From Ceratopteris richardii (taxonomy: Eukaryota; Streptophyta; Polypodiopsida; Polypodiales; Pteridaceae), in assembly GCA_020310875.1 (NCBI GenBank), contig CM035407.1:204416729-204480728 (forward strand): a DNA stretch of 64,000 nucleotides. Direction: 5' to 3'. Shown here piece by piece: positions 50,001-61,108 of this stretch. How positions within the stretch are numbered: position 1 is the stretch's first letter; every line of letters starts with the position of its first letter. Made by a program: the position numbers and the translations under genes. Below the pieces are notes generated by a model. It was not told where the DNA came from, ran no database searches, and saw only the letters and a list, made by a program, of their open reading frames with translations.

Positions 50001-51716
50001 TGTTAGAAGCAATAATGACATCACCATTTGAATGGTCATGAATTGTATACCTATCATCAATAAATTTGACAACCAAGCCAATCTTGGCTAACGCTGAAAC
50101 TGACAATAGGTTTTCCTTGATCCCTGGCATATACAATGAAGCTGACAATGTGAAAGAACTACCATCAACAACAATAAAAATTATCTTACCAACTTCCATT
50201 ATAGTATATGAGGATTTATTTGTGCATGTGACAATATTCCCTATAGGGGAAGGCTCAAGAGAACTGAAGAAACTACACTGCGAGGTAATATGTTTGGTTG
50301 CCCCACTATCAAAGTACCAAACATCCAAGTCTATGACAAACATACACTGCTCATGAGAAGATGGATCATAACTGCATACAATAGTAAACACCCAATGTTC
50401 ATTTTGCACAAGATTGGAAAACCTTGTTTTTGGTGTAGAGGCCTCTGTAACAACCATTCTAGCCTCTTTCTTCTTTGCCTCTTTTGCAACCAATTTTGGA
50501 AAACTCTTTATGACATGATCATTTTGCAAAATGTTCTCTTCTCGTCTTTTTCTTCCTTCTTCGACTATGTTGCATTAGCGAATTTCTTCATACTACTAGA
50601 TGAGCTCCATTTACCCTTGCCCTTTTGACTAGCTAATAAAGCTTGATTTGCAACACACATAATAGACCTATTCTGCCTAGATCGATCTTCCTGCAGCAAA
50701 ATAGAGACTAACTTCTCAAATTTTAAGGCATTTGGATTGCCTTTCATTATCAATCGAAGAGTAGAAGCAAAACTATGATATGAATATGGAAGACCATTAA
50801 GACTGGTTTGATGGTTTGCACAAGTGAACTATCTAGTAAGACTTCATTAGTAGAAATCAATTGTTCCTTTAAATCTTTGATATTTGTCAAAAAACTATCC
50901 ACTGAATCTCCTTCATTCATATTCTCACTTTCCAATTGTTTTCGGAGGTAAGTAACACGAGCCTCATTTCTTGCCTCTTATGAAGTGATAAGTGTATCCC
51001 AAGCATCCATTGCTATTTTGCAAGAGAAAATATGAGGGATAATAGCACGTTTGACAAAGAAGGCTATCAATGCATGTGCCTGAGCATCTCTACCATCCCA
51101 ATGAAGTTGCTTTGTAGTTGGTGCAACAGGAACAACAACACAAAGAGGAATTTGAAGATCATCATCTTTGACACCATCTGCATCACCTTCAATAACTATA
51201 TTTGCATGTATATCAGGGCATATTTCAATACCTTACACAATATTCCACAATCCTTTTGCTATCAATACATGAAGCATCATATATGCCCATAATGGGTAAT
51301 TGGTGCCATTGAACTTGTCCTCAACAACCAACATGCGGAATACATCATTGCTTTTAGCCATGGTCACTGATTAAATACCTTGATGTAGAAAAATGAAAGT
51401 ATCTCAAAAAGTTGAACAGAACTACCTTATTGAGCTCTACTAAACCTGTGGCAGACTTTGAGGCGCTTGTAGTGGCAAATCAAAACGTGTATATATGATT
51501 GGCACAAAAGGATGAAATTGCCTGCTTGGGCACTGTGATACTGCATTTGAAGGTTGAAATGAACTCAGATCAAAATTTCAATGCCAGAAAGCAAAGCACT
51601 TTTGAATTGTTAATTGCCTTGAGAGTATGCTCACCAATTTTTGTGCCATTTTGAGACTCTGATCGAAAGGTGTTGACGATGCCCTAGATGAAGCAGCAAC
51701 CTACTCTGATGCTAAT

Positions 51717-51944
51717 TGTTGGAGTTTGAGTTATGCACAAGCACATGAATAGCACAAGGAAGAAGAAGAAACTTGGAGCACAACACAACAATGAATGATT
51801 ACCAAGCAACTGTACAAAGATAAGTGACCAATCAGGGTTATAGGCATATACACAAACCAGGGGAAAAAAGCTGCTAAAGAGGTAAAGAAGTGCTTTGAGG
51901 GTCCTACATGTGTTCACATACATCACTACCAAAATATATAAATA
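51717..51944 (-). repeat. 5' LTR of A4
   Basis: TGTTGGAGTTTGAG...; pairs with 46838-47065. A worn primer-binding site (agcatcagagtagg on the minus strand) adjoins its inner edge. Confidence 0.92.
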
Positions 51945-51959
51945 TATATGATCAAAGAG

Positions 51960-52006
<47 letters not shown>

Positions 52007-53714
52007 CCTTATCCTCCATTTTCACTATGCCTACATATGAGAGAGCTCATCTCTCTTGTCCTCCACCATATTTATCTTTTCATTGTTTCTATCACGTTAT
52101 ATTAGAGATCTCAAGGGTGCATGCCCCCTTCCACATTGCCCTATGTCTCTTATCCACTATGATACACACAATTCATATTGTTTTCGAATGAGTAGTGACA
52201 CATTGGCTTATACTAAAGCTTGTAACTTTGCATATCAAGAAAATAGGTTGAGAAATGCGAAAAAGTTGAGAAGCAAATTGTTGCTGCTGCATTGTGGTGA
52301 TTATATGACATCCAGTGTTCAAAAATTTATTGCAGTAATCTATGCATACTCACATGAGGAATTTGTTTGCAAAGCCTTGATGGTTTTTTTATTAGTATGA
52401 CAACAATATTTGCATACATTGCATGTGCATGTGTGTGCTCGCATTTGAGCTCAGCTTCCTTGTAACTTTGTTCTATGTTGTCTTTATCTAACAAAGCTTC
52501 CTTGTAACTTTGTTCTATGTTGTCTTTACCTTACAACTTGCCTTGATAGAATTTCGGTTGCTACCTCATTACCAATCTTTGTGGTCTTCTTGATCTCTAC
52601 AACAAGTTTTTTTTTCTCATTGTAAAGTTTTCATTTCTCGTTCAATTCCTCTATTCATAATTGTTATTTTTGTTTTAATAACTTGCAAGGTATCTTTCAT
52701 TGTTGACTTCCTTTTTAAAAATTCATAATGATTTGTTATCGATAGGAAGATGGAGGATATGAAGAGGTGACGGAACAAATAAAACAAGCTAAGAGACTCA
52801 ATGCCTTCTTTAGGAAAGATGACTTAAAGCCCTCCAAATTTTGAATGTTTATGAGTCAAAGTATCCTCCAACTATAAAATTTGAGTGGTATGTATAAACT
52901 ATCTTCCATCAAATTTGAAAACTCAATTTGCAAGAGGTAGAGGAGAGAGAAATACACACCAAAACCTTTTAATGCTTTGTAATCACTCCTGAAATTGCCA
53001 AGGTTAATCCTTTCATAAGACCTCTCCATCGTGACTAAAAAGCATCTTGATAAGTTCAAAAGTTAAGGTTTCCACGCATGGAAAAGAAAAATCAAAGGTC
53101 ATCTCATGACCAAACAACGTCTATCACAAAAGTGTTAGCATAAAATGAAAGACGTGAGCATAGAAGAGGGCTACTACATTTCACTAAAAAGGACAAACAA
53201 GCACTTGGAATATTACTCACAACCCTAGTTTATAGCTACATAAATATTTGGATTTGTTGCACTTTTTCAAATCAAGCATGGGTTGATCTAGGACAAAAAT
53301 TTTGATCTACATCCAAAAACTCCCAAATGGCACTTAAGATGCAACTTTTCTCTCTTGCCATGGCTTAAGGAGAACATATACCTAATGTTGTAAAGAAATT
53401 AAAGAGTATTTGTACCAAATCAGCTTATGTAAAATACCCCATGAAAACAAAGATCAAGTAGTAGTCGTACTTAAATCCATAGATGATAAAAAGGTTGGAA
53501 AAAATGTTGCTACTCTCAAATAAAAAGATTCTATATATAATCTAGAAGATGTCATAAACTGACTACAATAACATGAAGATAAGCTAAAAACTCATCATGA
53601 ATACTCTTCAAATGCCTTGGTGATAAGCACTACAAAATGCATTCATTGTAATTGAAACAAACCATTTATCACAAGATTGCTTCCAAATGAATTTTTACAA
53701 AATGTGTGGTAGGA
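51945..53714. other. stretch with no recognised gene
   Basis: Holds a (CT)n run at about 51968-52002 and a 42-bp-period tandem pair at 52453-52532 (gcttccttgtaactttgttc). The frame 52056-52400 contains NFAYQENRLRNAKKLRSKLL, a charged helix-like text that might be a decayed host exon, but I cannot name it. Confidence 0.45.
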
Positions 53715-54055
53715 TGTTGTAGCCTTTAAGACCATTCCTTCCGCACAAGAGAGTGAGTGTGTATGTATCCATTCATATATATACCTCTAGGCCAATCGAT
53801 GCATGTTTTAGGACTCACATGCCTTCTAATTGAATTGAGGCCTCTCCTCTCACATAAACCCCAAGGTAGCATTTGGAGAAGCTTATCCCAAGACTAAGGT
53901 TCCCAACCTAGGGCTTAAGCCTAGGGTTTAAAACCATTCAAATGGGAGCTCACATGAATTAAATAACCCAAGGGTTTGCACAAGGGTTTGAACCAAGGAT
54001 TCAAGCATGTGCCAAAGGTGACCTAAGGGTACAAACCAAGGGCATTTATACAACA
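53715..54055 (-). repeat. probable Gypsy 3' LTR
   Basis: Starts TGTTGTAGCC and ends TATACAACA. It is followed by a minus-strand purine tract (seen as ttctttccccgttaaag) laid out like those beside the LTRs of E and F. Recognisable Gypsy integrase text follows on the right. The partner LTR is not seen. Confidence 0.5.
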
Positions 54056-54189
54056 TTCTTTCCCCGTTAAAGAATTTTCATCCCCCAAAATATGTATAAG
54101 CATATATATGGAGTACTCCCTCATGCACCACAATCAATCTCATCAATCATGGACTCAGTCTCAAACTATTGCATCTTTAAATCTGAAAA

Positions 54190-54770
54190 GAGAGAAATCT
54201 TTTGTTGATGGAATTTACTCATTCTAAGGTGGCACTTTCCTCTATCCTATCTTTCCATTTCACTATGTGCTCTTTTATAATTGACTTCTTGTCTTTTTAT
54301 CTCAAGTGCATAGTATTCTCTCTAGTTCATGAGGGATGTTTTGTAGCAAAAGAGGTTGGACGATCATACATGGAGATATAAGATTATCTTGTATAGAAGT
54401 TTCCTTTTCAGTCTATTGACATGAAATGCTAGGTGAATAAAGCAATATTTTGGAAACTTTAACTCCTAATCCATAGTTCCAACCTTTCTAAGGATTAAGA
54501 AAATGCCACAATATCTTGGAGATAGTTTTGGATAGTGAACTATTTTCAAGGTCTCTCATTTCTTGAGAATTTTTAAGCAAACTTGTTTGCCATATTTGTT
54601 ATATGCTTTGGTTCTATCATGAGATTTCCTCAAGTTTTCTTCAGCTACCTTCAACTTAAAGTTCATATCTTCCAAGAAATGTTTAGAAGCTTAGACTTTC
54701 TCATTTTGCAATCTGACTACATATGGGGCTCTAGGATGAAACCCATACATTAACATGTAGAAAAAAATGT
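54190..54770 (-). mobile_element. Gypsy integrase tail and chromodomain fossil (H)
   Basis: At the nucleotide level it tracks the same region of E (27388-27920) and F. The 'aactatctttccatttcact'-like chromodomain end is near 54250, 'ctcaagtgcatagtattctc' near 54300 and 'gggctctaggatgaaaccc' near 54730. Heavily worn, minus strand, broken with many breaks. Confidence 0.75.
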
Positions 54771-55254
54771 TGAATAGATGCAAACAAGTGCTTCTAGTGC
54801 TTGATTTCCTTTTTAGTAAATATATATTTACCTGTGTATCTTTCATTAACTTCTTGAGTTTGATTGAACAAACATCAACAATTGAGACTCTACTCTATGC
54901 TTTGATTGTGAATTAATACAAAAAGAATGAGAATTATGGCAAACATATATTGAGACCAAGCATACCTTGTAAAATACTTAGCTCCAAATCAAGCATTGTC
55001 CATCCTTTGGTCCATGAGAAGAGCTGCCTTCCTTTGTTTGATGAAGCTCCATGTTTTCTCCAAGAGGTCCTCAATTATATAGATATTGAACTTTGACATC
55101 CAATATATCTTCATATGAATAGCTTGATGACCTCTCATAATAGGAAATACAATGAGATATAATTAAAATAATGACAAATGGAGTGCCTCTTAGATACAAA
55201 ACAGAGATGTAGTCATACAAATACAAATGGAAATGAAAGAGATGAAATCATGTT
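54771..55254. other. stretch with no recognised gene
   Basis: Between Gypsy fossil H and Copia fossil G. No domain seen. Confidence 0.5.
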
Positions 55255-55368
55255 GTCAACATTAGTTTCTCAATTGAGAATTTATATGATGCATTTGATA
55301 CTTCTCTTTATCGTCAAGTTGTGGATGTTTGATTTATGCATGTAACACAAGGCCGGAGATACAACATG
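55255..55368 (+). mobile_element. Copia fossil G, left part (RT)
   Basis: A short piece of Copia reverse transcriptase matching the A1 segment around DAFDAVLYQQAVGCLIY. It stops at A1's LTR, and the family resumes at 60463 with the next part of the domain. Its last five bases, acatg, are A1's target duplication. Confidence 0.75.
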
Positions 55369-55598
55369 TGTTGATATATTTAGGTAGTGATGTGTGTGAA
55401 CACTCTAGGACCGCCGGGGCACTTTTTTCCCTCTTTAGGAGGTTTTTTTCCCCCGGCTTGTATATACGCCTATTGCCCTAATGGGCTACTTATCTTTGTA
55501 CATTCTCTAGTAATACATTCAGTCTTGTGTGTTGTGCTCCAAGCTTCTTCTTCTTCCTTGTGCTGTTCGCGTGCTTCCGCAGACGTCTAACTCCAACA
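55369..55598 (+). repeat. 5' LTR of A1
   Basis: TGTTGATATATTTAGG...CTCCAACA. A TATA-like TATATA lies at 55461-55466. It matches 60233-60462 except at one position. Confidence 0.97.
55461..55466 (+). promoter_or_regulatory. TATA-like motif in A1 LTR
   Basis: TATATA in 'gcttgtatatacgcc', in the first half of the LTR and followed by about 130 bp to the LTR end, a suitable place for an LTR promoter. The start site is not known. Confidence 0.4.
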
Positions 55599-55600
55599 AT

Positions 55601-55612
55601 TGGTATCAGAGC
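55601..55612 (+). other. primer-binding site of A1
   Basis: TGGTATCAGAGC, two bases after the 5' LTR, complementary to the 3' end of plant initiator methionine tRNA, the standard Copia primer. Confidence 0.95.
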
Positions 55613-55892
55613 AGGTCGTTGCTTCTTCTAGGGCGCCGTCGACACTCCTCCATTTGCAGTCTCAGATTCGCATGAAATCGCGATCTGAGCTCGTTTCGGC
55701 CTCCGAACGCACTATCGCAGCGCTTGTGCAGGCTATTTCGTCCTTTTGTGCCAAAGGTATATACCAGTTTCTGTTCGCCAGTTTAAGCGTCTCAAAGTCT
55801 GCTACAGGTCTAGCAGAACTCGTCTGGGCAGTTCCGTTCAACTTTTTGAGATACAGTCAATTTTCTACATCAAGGTATTTTAGTCACCGGCC

Positions 55893-58800
55893 ATGGCTGA
55901 AAGCAGTGATGTATTCCGTATGTTGGCTGTTGAGGATAAGTTGGATGGTACCAACTACCCATTATGGGCTTATATGATGCGACATGTACTGGTTGCAAAA
56001 GGATTGTGGAACATTGTGCAGGGTGTTGAAAGACGTCCTGTTACACCTGTAACGACAGGTACTGCAAATACAGGTGTTGGAGCTGATGAAGATGGTGTCG
56101 AAGATGATATTCCGCAGATTCCTGTTCGTGCTGCTGTTTCTGTTGCACCTACTGCAGAGCAGATTCGTTGGGATGGCAGAGATGCCCAGGCACATGCATT
56201 GATAGCTTTGTCTGTCAAACGTGCCATTATCCCTCACATTCGCTCTTGCAGAACAGCAAAGGATGCTTGGGATACACTTACCACTTTGTACCAGGCTAGG
56301 AATGAGGCTCGTGTTGCTTACCTCCGAAAACAGTTGGAGAGTGAGCACATGAATGAAGGTGATTCTATGGACAGTTTTCTTACAAAGATCAAAGACCTGA
56401 AGGAACAATTGATTTCTGCTGATGAGGTTATACCAGATAGCTCACTTGTGCAGACCGTTCTGAATGGCCTTCCTGATTCATATCAGAGTTTTGCCTCTAC
56501 TCTTCGATTGATGATGAAAGGCAATCCGAATGCCTTGTCATTTGAGGAATTAGTCTCTGTTCTGTTGCAGGAAGAACAGTCCAGGCAGAACAGGTCCATT
56601 ATGCGTGTTGCAGATCAAGCTTTCCTGGCTAGTCAGAAGGGCAAAGGAAAATGGAGCTCTTCTACTAGTAAGCAGAAATCTGCAAATGCTGCACAATCGA
56701 AGAACCAGGATAAAGATGAGAAGAAATCAGAAAAGCAGAAATTGTTCTGCAAGTACTGTAAAGGAAATGATCATATTATAAAGAACTGTCCAAAACTGGC
56801 TGCTAAAGAGGCAAAGAAGAAAGAGGCTGGAATGGTTGTTGCAGAGGCCTCTACACCAAAAACAGAGTCTGCAAATCTTGTGCAGGAAGAAGAATGGGCG
56901 TTTACTACTGTCTGCAGTTTTGACCCATCTTCTCATGATCAGTGCATGTCTGCAGTAGACTCAGATGTTTGGTACTTTGACAGTGGGGCGACCAAACATA
57001 TTACCTCGCAGCGCAGTTTCTTCTCTTCACTCGAGCCTGCCCCTACAGGGAATACTGTCACATGCGCCAATAACTCCTCTTATCCTGTTATGGGAGTTGG
57101 TAAGATCATTTTGACTACTGTTGATGGTAGTTCTTTCACTTTGTCAGATGCTTTATTTGTGCCAGGGATCAAAAAGAACCTGTTATCAGTTTCTGCATTA
57201 GCCAAGATTGGCTTGGTTGTGAAATTCGTTGATGACAGGTGTACAGTCCATGATCTCTCAAATGGCGATGTGATTATTGCTTCTGGCATTTTATGTCGTG
57301 GGCTGTATAAGCTCATAGACTATGAAAGATCTGTGAATGATTCGGCATGTGCAGTTCATGATTCTCAGGCTATGTCAGATGCAAAGCTTTGGCATGCACG
57401 CTTTGGTCATCTGAATTTTGCTAGTTTGTTACGCCTGCAGAAATCTGAAATGGTGTCTTCTTTGCCCAAACTTGAGGCACCTGGAAAACATGTTTGTGAA
57501 GGCTGTATTTTGGGCAAAATGCAGCGTTCTTCCTTTCCAAAAGATGGTTCAGTTCGGGCTATGCAGAAATTGCAGCTTGTACATAGTGATGTATGTGGTC
57601 CTATGCAGACACCCTCTTTTGGAAATTACCTTTACTTCGTGACTTTCATTGATGATTTTTCCAGGCATGCATGGGTATACCCACTCAAAGCAAAGTCCGA
57701 AGTGTTCATGTGCTTCAAACAGTTTTTGGTTTTGGCTGAAAATCTGTCAGCATGTAAAATGGGCACCCTCCGTTCTGATCGAGGGGGGGAATATATGTCT
57801 TCAGATTTTAATGCATTTCTGGCTGAACGTGGGATAAAACACCAGTGTACAGTGCCGTATACACCTCAACAGAATGGAGTTGCTGAACGAAAGAACAGGT
57901 CACTCATGGAGATGGCGAGGTGCATGGTCAAAAGTCAGGCTTTACCACATAGTTTCTGGCTTGAGGCTGTCATGTGTGCAGCATATGTACTGAACAGGTG
58001 TCCCACCAAAGCGTTGCAGTCTATCACTCCATATGAGGCTTGGCATGACCGCAAGCCATCTATTGCTCATCTGCGTGTTTTTGGTTGTTTGGCATATGCA
58101 TTAGTGCCTGAACAACATCGCAGAAAGTTGGATGATAAGGCAGTAAAATGTATTTTTGTTGGGTACAGTTCTGAAAGTAAAGGCTATCGTCTGTATCATC
58201 CACAGACTAAACGCATTCTGGTTAGCCGTGATGTTGTCTTTGTGGAAGATGCTATTCAGCCATTGCTTTCATGTACTAAGGAGACATCTGTTAGCTCCAA
58301 AGACATGTATGATACTTTGATGCCTCTTTTTACAGGTGGACAGGCTAGTGCTGGTCCTAATGAGGCAACTTCTCAGCCTTTGCAGGTTTCATATGATGAT
58401 GCAGATCATTCCATTTCTGATGCAGATTTACATGATGCACTTGTTGATGAGAGAGCTGATATTGAACAGGCAAAAACTATGCCAAAATGGCTGGTGCAGA
58501 CTTTGCGTGACAGCAAATTAGATGCACCTTTGTCATATCGTACTCGTTCAGGCTCTCATAGTACCTCCTTTGCATCAGATTGCTATGCTATGGCTGCATC
58601 TAGTCTCTGTGATGAGAATGAGCCTGTTTCTTTTGATGAAGCACAAAATTCAGAAAATTGGATGGCTGCTATGCAATCTGAATATGATGCTATAATGAAG
58701 AATGGTACATGGTCTTTATGTGACTTGCCTCCTGGCAAGAAGGCCATTGGCACTAAGTGGGTATACAAGCTGAAGCGTAAACCTGATGGTACAGTTGACA

Positions 58801-60158
58801 GGTATAAGGCTAGGCTTGTTGCAAAGGGTTATGCGCAGGAAAGAGGCATTGATTTTGATGAGACCTTTGCACCTACATGCCGTATGACTACTGTTCGGAG
58901 CATTTGTGCACTTGCAGCCCATCATGGTTGGAATGTACATCAGTTGGACATTAAAACAGCATTTCTGAATGGTGACTTGCATGAAGAAGTGTATGTTTTT
59001 CAGCCCCGTGGCTTTGTGCAGAAAGGGCATGAAAACCAGGTGTGCAGGTTAAAGAAGGCGTTATATGGTTTAAAGCAAGCACCACGTGCTTGGTATGAGA
59101 AGATACATGCCTATCTGATTGCACATGGTTTTGAGAACAGTCCAACTGAAAGCACCTTATATGTTAAGCGTGCTAATGATGTGCTTCTGATCATTGTTGT
59201 CTATGTAGACGACATGCTGCTCACTGGTCCTCTTGAGAAGCATATTGCTGATTTCAAGGCTGATTTGCATGCCTCATTTGAGATGTCTGATTTGGGGCAT
59301 TTGCATCACTATTTGGGCATTCAATTTATGCAAGTTGATGGTGGAATGGCTTTGTGTCAAACGAAATATATTGACACATTATTGCAGCGTTTTGGCCTTG
59401 AAGACTGTAAGCCTATTGCCACTCCTATGGAGACAGGTTTACGATTGAGTCTTCATGATGCTGGAGATGCATTTGATGCTGTTCTCTATCAGCAGGCTGT
59501 TGGATGCTTGATTTACTTATGCATTACTCGGCCAGATATTCAGTTTGCTGTCTCACAGATGAGCAGGTTTATGCATTGCCCAGGAGTCACGCATTGGAAA
59601 GCGGTTAAGCGCATCTTTCGCTACTTGAGTGGTACTCGGCTACTTGGGTTGTTTTATCCCAAGGGGGGATCACCACCGCCAGATTTGCATGCTTTTTCTG
59701 ACTCAGATTGGGCTGGTTGCTATGACACTCGTGTGTCCACCAGTGGTTTTTGCTTCATGCTTGGTAGCTCATGTATATCTTGGTTGAGCAAGAAGCAGCC
59801 TACTGTGGCCACTTCCAGTTGTGAGGCTGAGTATAGGGCAGCTTTCACAGCGACTGTTGAGTGTGTGTGGCTCAGACGCCTTATGGCTGATTTGGGTGTT
59901 GGCCAGTCTTCTGCCACCACCATCTTCACTGACAGTCAGAGCGCATTGGCAGTTGCGAGGAACCCTGTGTTCCATGCTCGCACTAAGCACATTGAGGTGC
60001 ATTATCACTATGTCAGGGAGAGGTTCTCTGCTGGGGAGATCAGCTTGGCATATGTGCCCACGCAGGAGAACATTGCAGACCTTTTCACGAAGGCTCTGCC
60101 TAGGGAGAAGTTTGAAGCTTTCCGCAAAGCTTTGGGCTTACTTCCTTTTGTGGAGTGA
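55893..60158 (+). CDS. Copia A1 gag-pol polyprotein
   Basis: One frame of 1,421 codons, the usual single-frame Copia layout. Gag (UBN2-like; NYPLWAYMMRHVLVAKGLWN near the start) covers about residues 1-280, with a zinc knuckle CKYCKGNDHIIKNC at about 286-299. The protease has DSGA (aspartate near 363). GAG-pre-integrase has HARFGH near 501 and CEGC near 535. The integrase core has D566, D629 and E665 (DVCGP, SDRGGEY, NGVAERKN). Reverse transcriptase follows, with YVDDM at about 1104-1108. RNase H is at about 1270-1400 (SDSDWAG, SSCEAEYRAA, DSQSALAVA). Copia order, integrase before reverse transcriptase, is plain. I chose the start MAESSDVFRM because it sits after a 280-bp leader and begins the conserved gag text. 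The polyprotein is cut by its own protease in this family. Confidence 0.97.
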   Translation: MAESSDVFRMLAVEDKLDGTNYPLWAYMMRHVLVAKGLWNIVQGVERRPVTPVTTGTANTGVGADEDGVEDDIPQIPVRAAVSVAPTAEQIRWDGRDAQAHALIALSVKRAIIPHIRSCRTAKDAWDTLTTLYQARNEARVAYLRKQLESEHMNEGDSMDSFLTKIKDLKEQLISADEVIPDSSLVQTVLNGLPDSYQSFASTLRLMMKGNPNALSFEELVSVLLQEEQSRQNRSIMRVADQAFLASQKGKGKWSSSTSKQKSANAAQSKNQDKDEKKSEKQKLFCKYCKGNDHIIKNCPKLAAKEAKKKEAGMVVAEASTPKTESANLVQEEEWAFTTVCSFDPSSHDQCMSAVDSDVWYFDSGATKHITSQRSFFSSLEPAPTGNTVTCANNSSYPVMGVGKIILTTVDGSSFTLSDALFVPGIKKNLLSVSALAKIGLVVKFVDDRCTVHDLSNGDVIIASGILCRGLYKLIDYERSVNDSACAVHDSQAMSDAKLWHARFGHLNFASLLRLQKSEMVSSLPKLEAPGKHVCEGCILGKMQRSSFPKDGSVRAMQKLQLVHSDVCGPMQTPSFGNYLYFVTFIDDFSRHAWVYPLKAKSEVFMCFKQFLVLAENLSACKMGTLRSDRGGEYMSSDFNAFLAERGIKHQCTVPYTPQQNGVAERKNRSLMEMARCMVKSQALPHSFWLEAVMCAAYVLNRCPTKALQSITPYEAWHDRKPSIAHLRVFGCLAYALVPEQHRRKLDDKAVKCIFVGYSSESKGYRLYHPQTKRILVSRDVVFVEDAIQPLLSCTKETSVSSKDMYDTLMPLFTGGQASAGPNEATSQPLQVSYDDADHSISDADLHDALVDERADIEQAKTMPKWLVQTLRDSKLDAPLSYRTRSGSHSTSFASDCYAMAASSLCDENEPVSFDEAQNSENWMAAMQSEYDAIMKNGTWSLCDLPPGKKAIGTKWVYKLKRKPDGTVDRYKARLVAKGYAQERGIDFDETFAPTCRMTTVRSICALAAHHGWNVHQLDIKTAFLNGDLHEEVYVFQPRGFVQKGHENQVCRLKKALYGLKQAPRAWYEKIHAYLIAHGFENSPTESTLYVKRANDVLLIIVVYVDDMLLTGPLEKHIADFKADLHASFEMSDLGHLHHYLGIQFMQVDGGMALCQTKYIDTLLQRFGLEDCKPIATPMETGLRLSLHDAGDAFDAVLYQQAVGCLIYLCITRPDIQFAVSQMSRFMHCPGVTHWKAVKRIFRYLSGTRLLGLFYPKGGSPPPDLHAFSDSDWAGCYDTRVSTSGFCFMLGSSCISWLSKKQPTVATSSCEAEYRAAFTATVECVWLRRLMADLGVGQSSATTIFTDSQSALAVARNPVFHARTKHIEVHYHYVRERFSAGEISLAYVPTQENIADLFTKALPREKFEAFRKALGLLPFVE

Positions 60159-60221
60159 TTTCCACATAGCTCGGCACTTCCTTATACATGAGTGCCAGCT
60201 CCTTGTTCACCGCATCACTCC

Positions 60222-60232
60222 CAGGGGGGATT
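60222..60232 (+). other. polypurine tract of A1
   Basis: 'cagggggga' just before the 3' LTR, the usual plus-strand primer position in LTR elements. Confidence 0.85.
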
Positions 60233-60462
60233 TGTTGATATATTTAGGTAGTGATGTGTGTGAACACTCTAGGACCGCCGGGGCACTTTTTTCCCTCTTT
60301 AGGAGGTTTTTTTCCCCCGGCTTGTATATACGCCTATTGCCCTAATGGGCTACTTATCTTTGTACATTCTCTAGTAATACATTCAGTCTTGTGTGTTGTG
60401 CTCCAAGCTTCTTCTTCTTCCTTGTGCTGTTCGCGTGCTTCCGTAGACGTCTAACTCCAACA
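60233..60462 (+). repeat. 3' LTR of A1
   Basis: Pairs with 55369-55598. The target duplication acatg follows. Confidence 0.97.
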
Positions 60463-61108
60463 ACATGTTGGTTCCTATTTGAGTCAATTTATGCAGATCC
60501 TTGGCACTAAATATTGGCAAGAAGTTAAACATGTATTTAAATATCTCAAAGGCACTTTGAGTTTGGGCATGTTTTATGGTGGAGATGCTTAAGCATGCTT
60601 TTAGGGATAGTGACTCGGATGGTTTTTATGATACATGACTGTCCACTAATGGTAACTGATTTGTCCTTGGAGGATCATGCATATCTTGGTTGAGTAAGAA
60701 GCAACCTACTGTGGCCACATCAATTCGTGAAGTTGAGTACATGGTACTATTCATAGCTACATTGGAGTGTATATGGCAAACATGCTTATTGATGGAGCTA
60801 TGCATGGAGATTCCCACAACTATGCATATTCATTGATGGTCAGAGTGCATTGGTAGATGCAAGAAATTTGGTGCTTCATGTGCACACAAAGCACATTGAG
60901 GTTCATTATCATTATGTTAAACAGTGCCTTCATGTTGGAGATATTGATTTGGCATATGTGCCTACAAAAGATAATGTGGCACACATATTTAACAAAGTTC
61001 TTCCACAAGAAAATTTTCAAGATGTTTGCAAAGAATTAGGCTTATTACTTTGTGGGGGCTGATCTTTCACTCCCTATATAAGTTCACTTCATTCACTCCA
61101 GGAGGGTT
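60463..61108 (+). mobile_element. Copia fossil G, right part (RT end and RNase H)
   Basis: Carries the Copia connection and RNase H text (FKYLKGTLSLGMFYGG, SCISWLSKKQPTVAT, then HTKHIEVHYHYVKQ and DLAYVPTKDNVA), related to but distinct from family A. It is broken, with many breaks. A purine tract (ggaggg) precedes an LTR-like boundary at 61109. Confidence 0.88.

Larger units (their letters stand above)
46838..51944 (-). mobile_element. Copia family A element A4, full length but broken
   Basis: A 5.1-kb family A Copia on the minus strand with LTRs 46838-47065 and 51717-51944 (228 bp each) and a matching target duplication tatat on both sides. Interior parts are in order: gag from a likely start at 51361, zinc-knuckle region, protease near 50290 (VWYFDSGATKHIT), pre-integrase, integrase (48650-49490), reverse transcriptase (47899-48366, with VYVDDMLPIG) and RNase H (47263-47571). 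It is broken, with many breaks. By-eye LTR difference is about 15-20%, making it the oldest datable family A copy here. Confidence 0.94.
55369..60462 (+). mobile_element. Copia family A element A1, looks whole and young
   Basis: A 5,094-bp Ty1/copia element. LTRs 55369-55598 and 60233-60462 are 230 bp each with one visible difference, and the target duplication acatg is perfect (55364-55368 and 60463-60467). It has an exact primer-binding site, a purine tract, and one long gag-pol frame with every expected domain. Nothing I see marks it as broken. One difference in 230 bp means a recent insertion, on the order of a few hundred thousand to about a million years depending on the rate assumed. 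It landed inside the older Copia G. Confidence 0.97.

Noticed and set aside
55600-55977. 125-codon frame before and overlapping A1 gag
   Set aside because: It lies in the element's leader in another frame and has no domain text.
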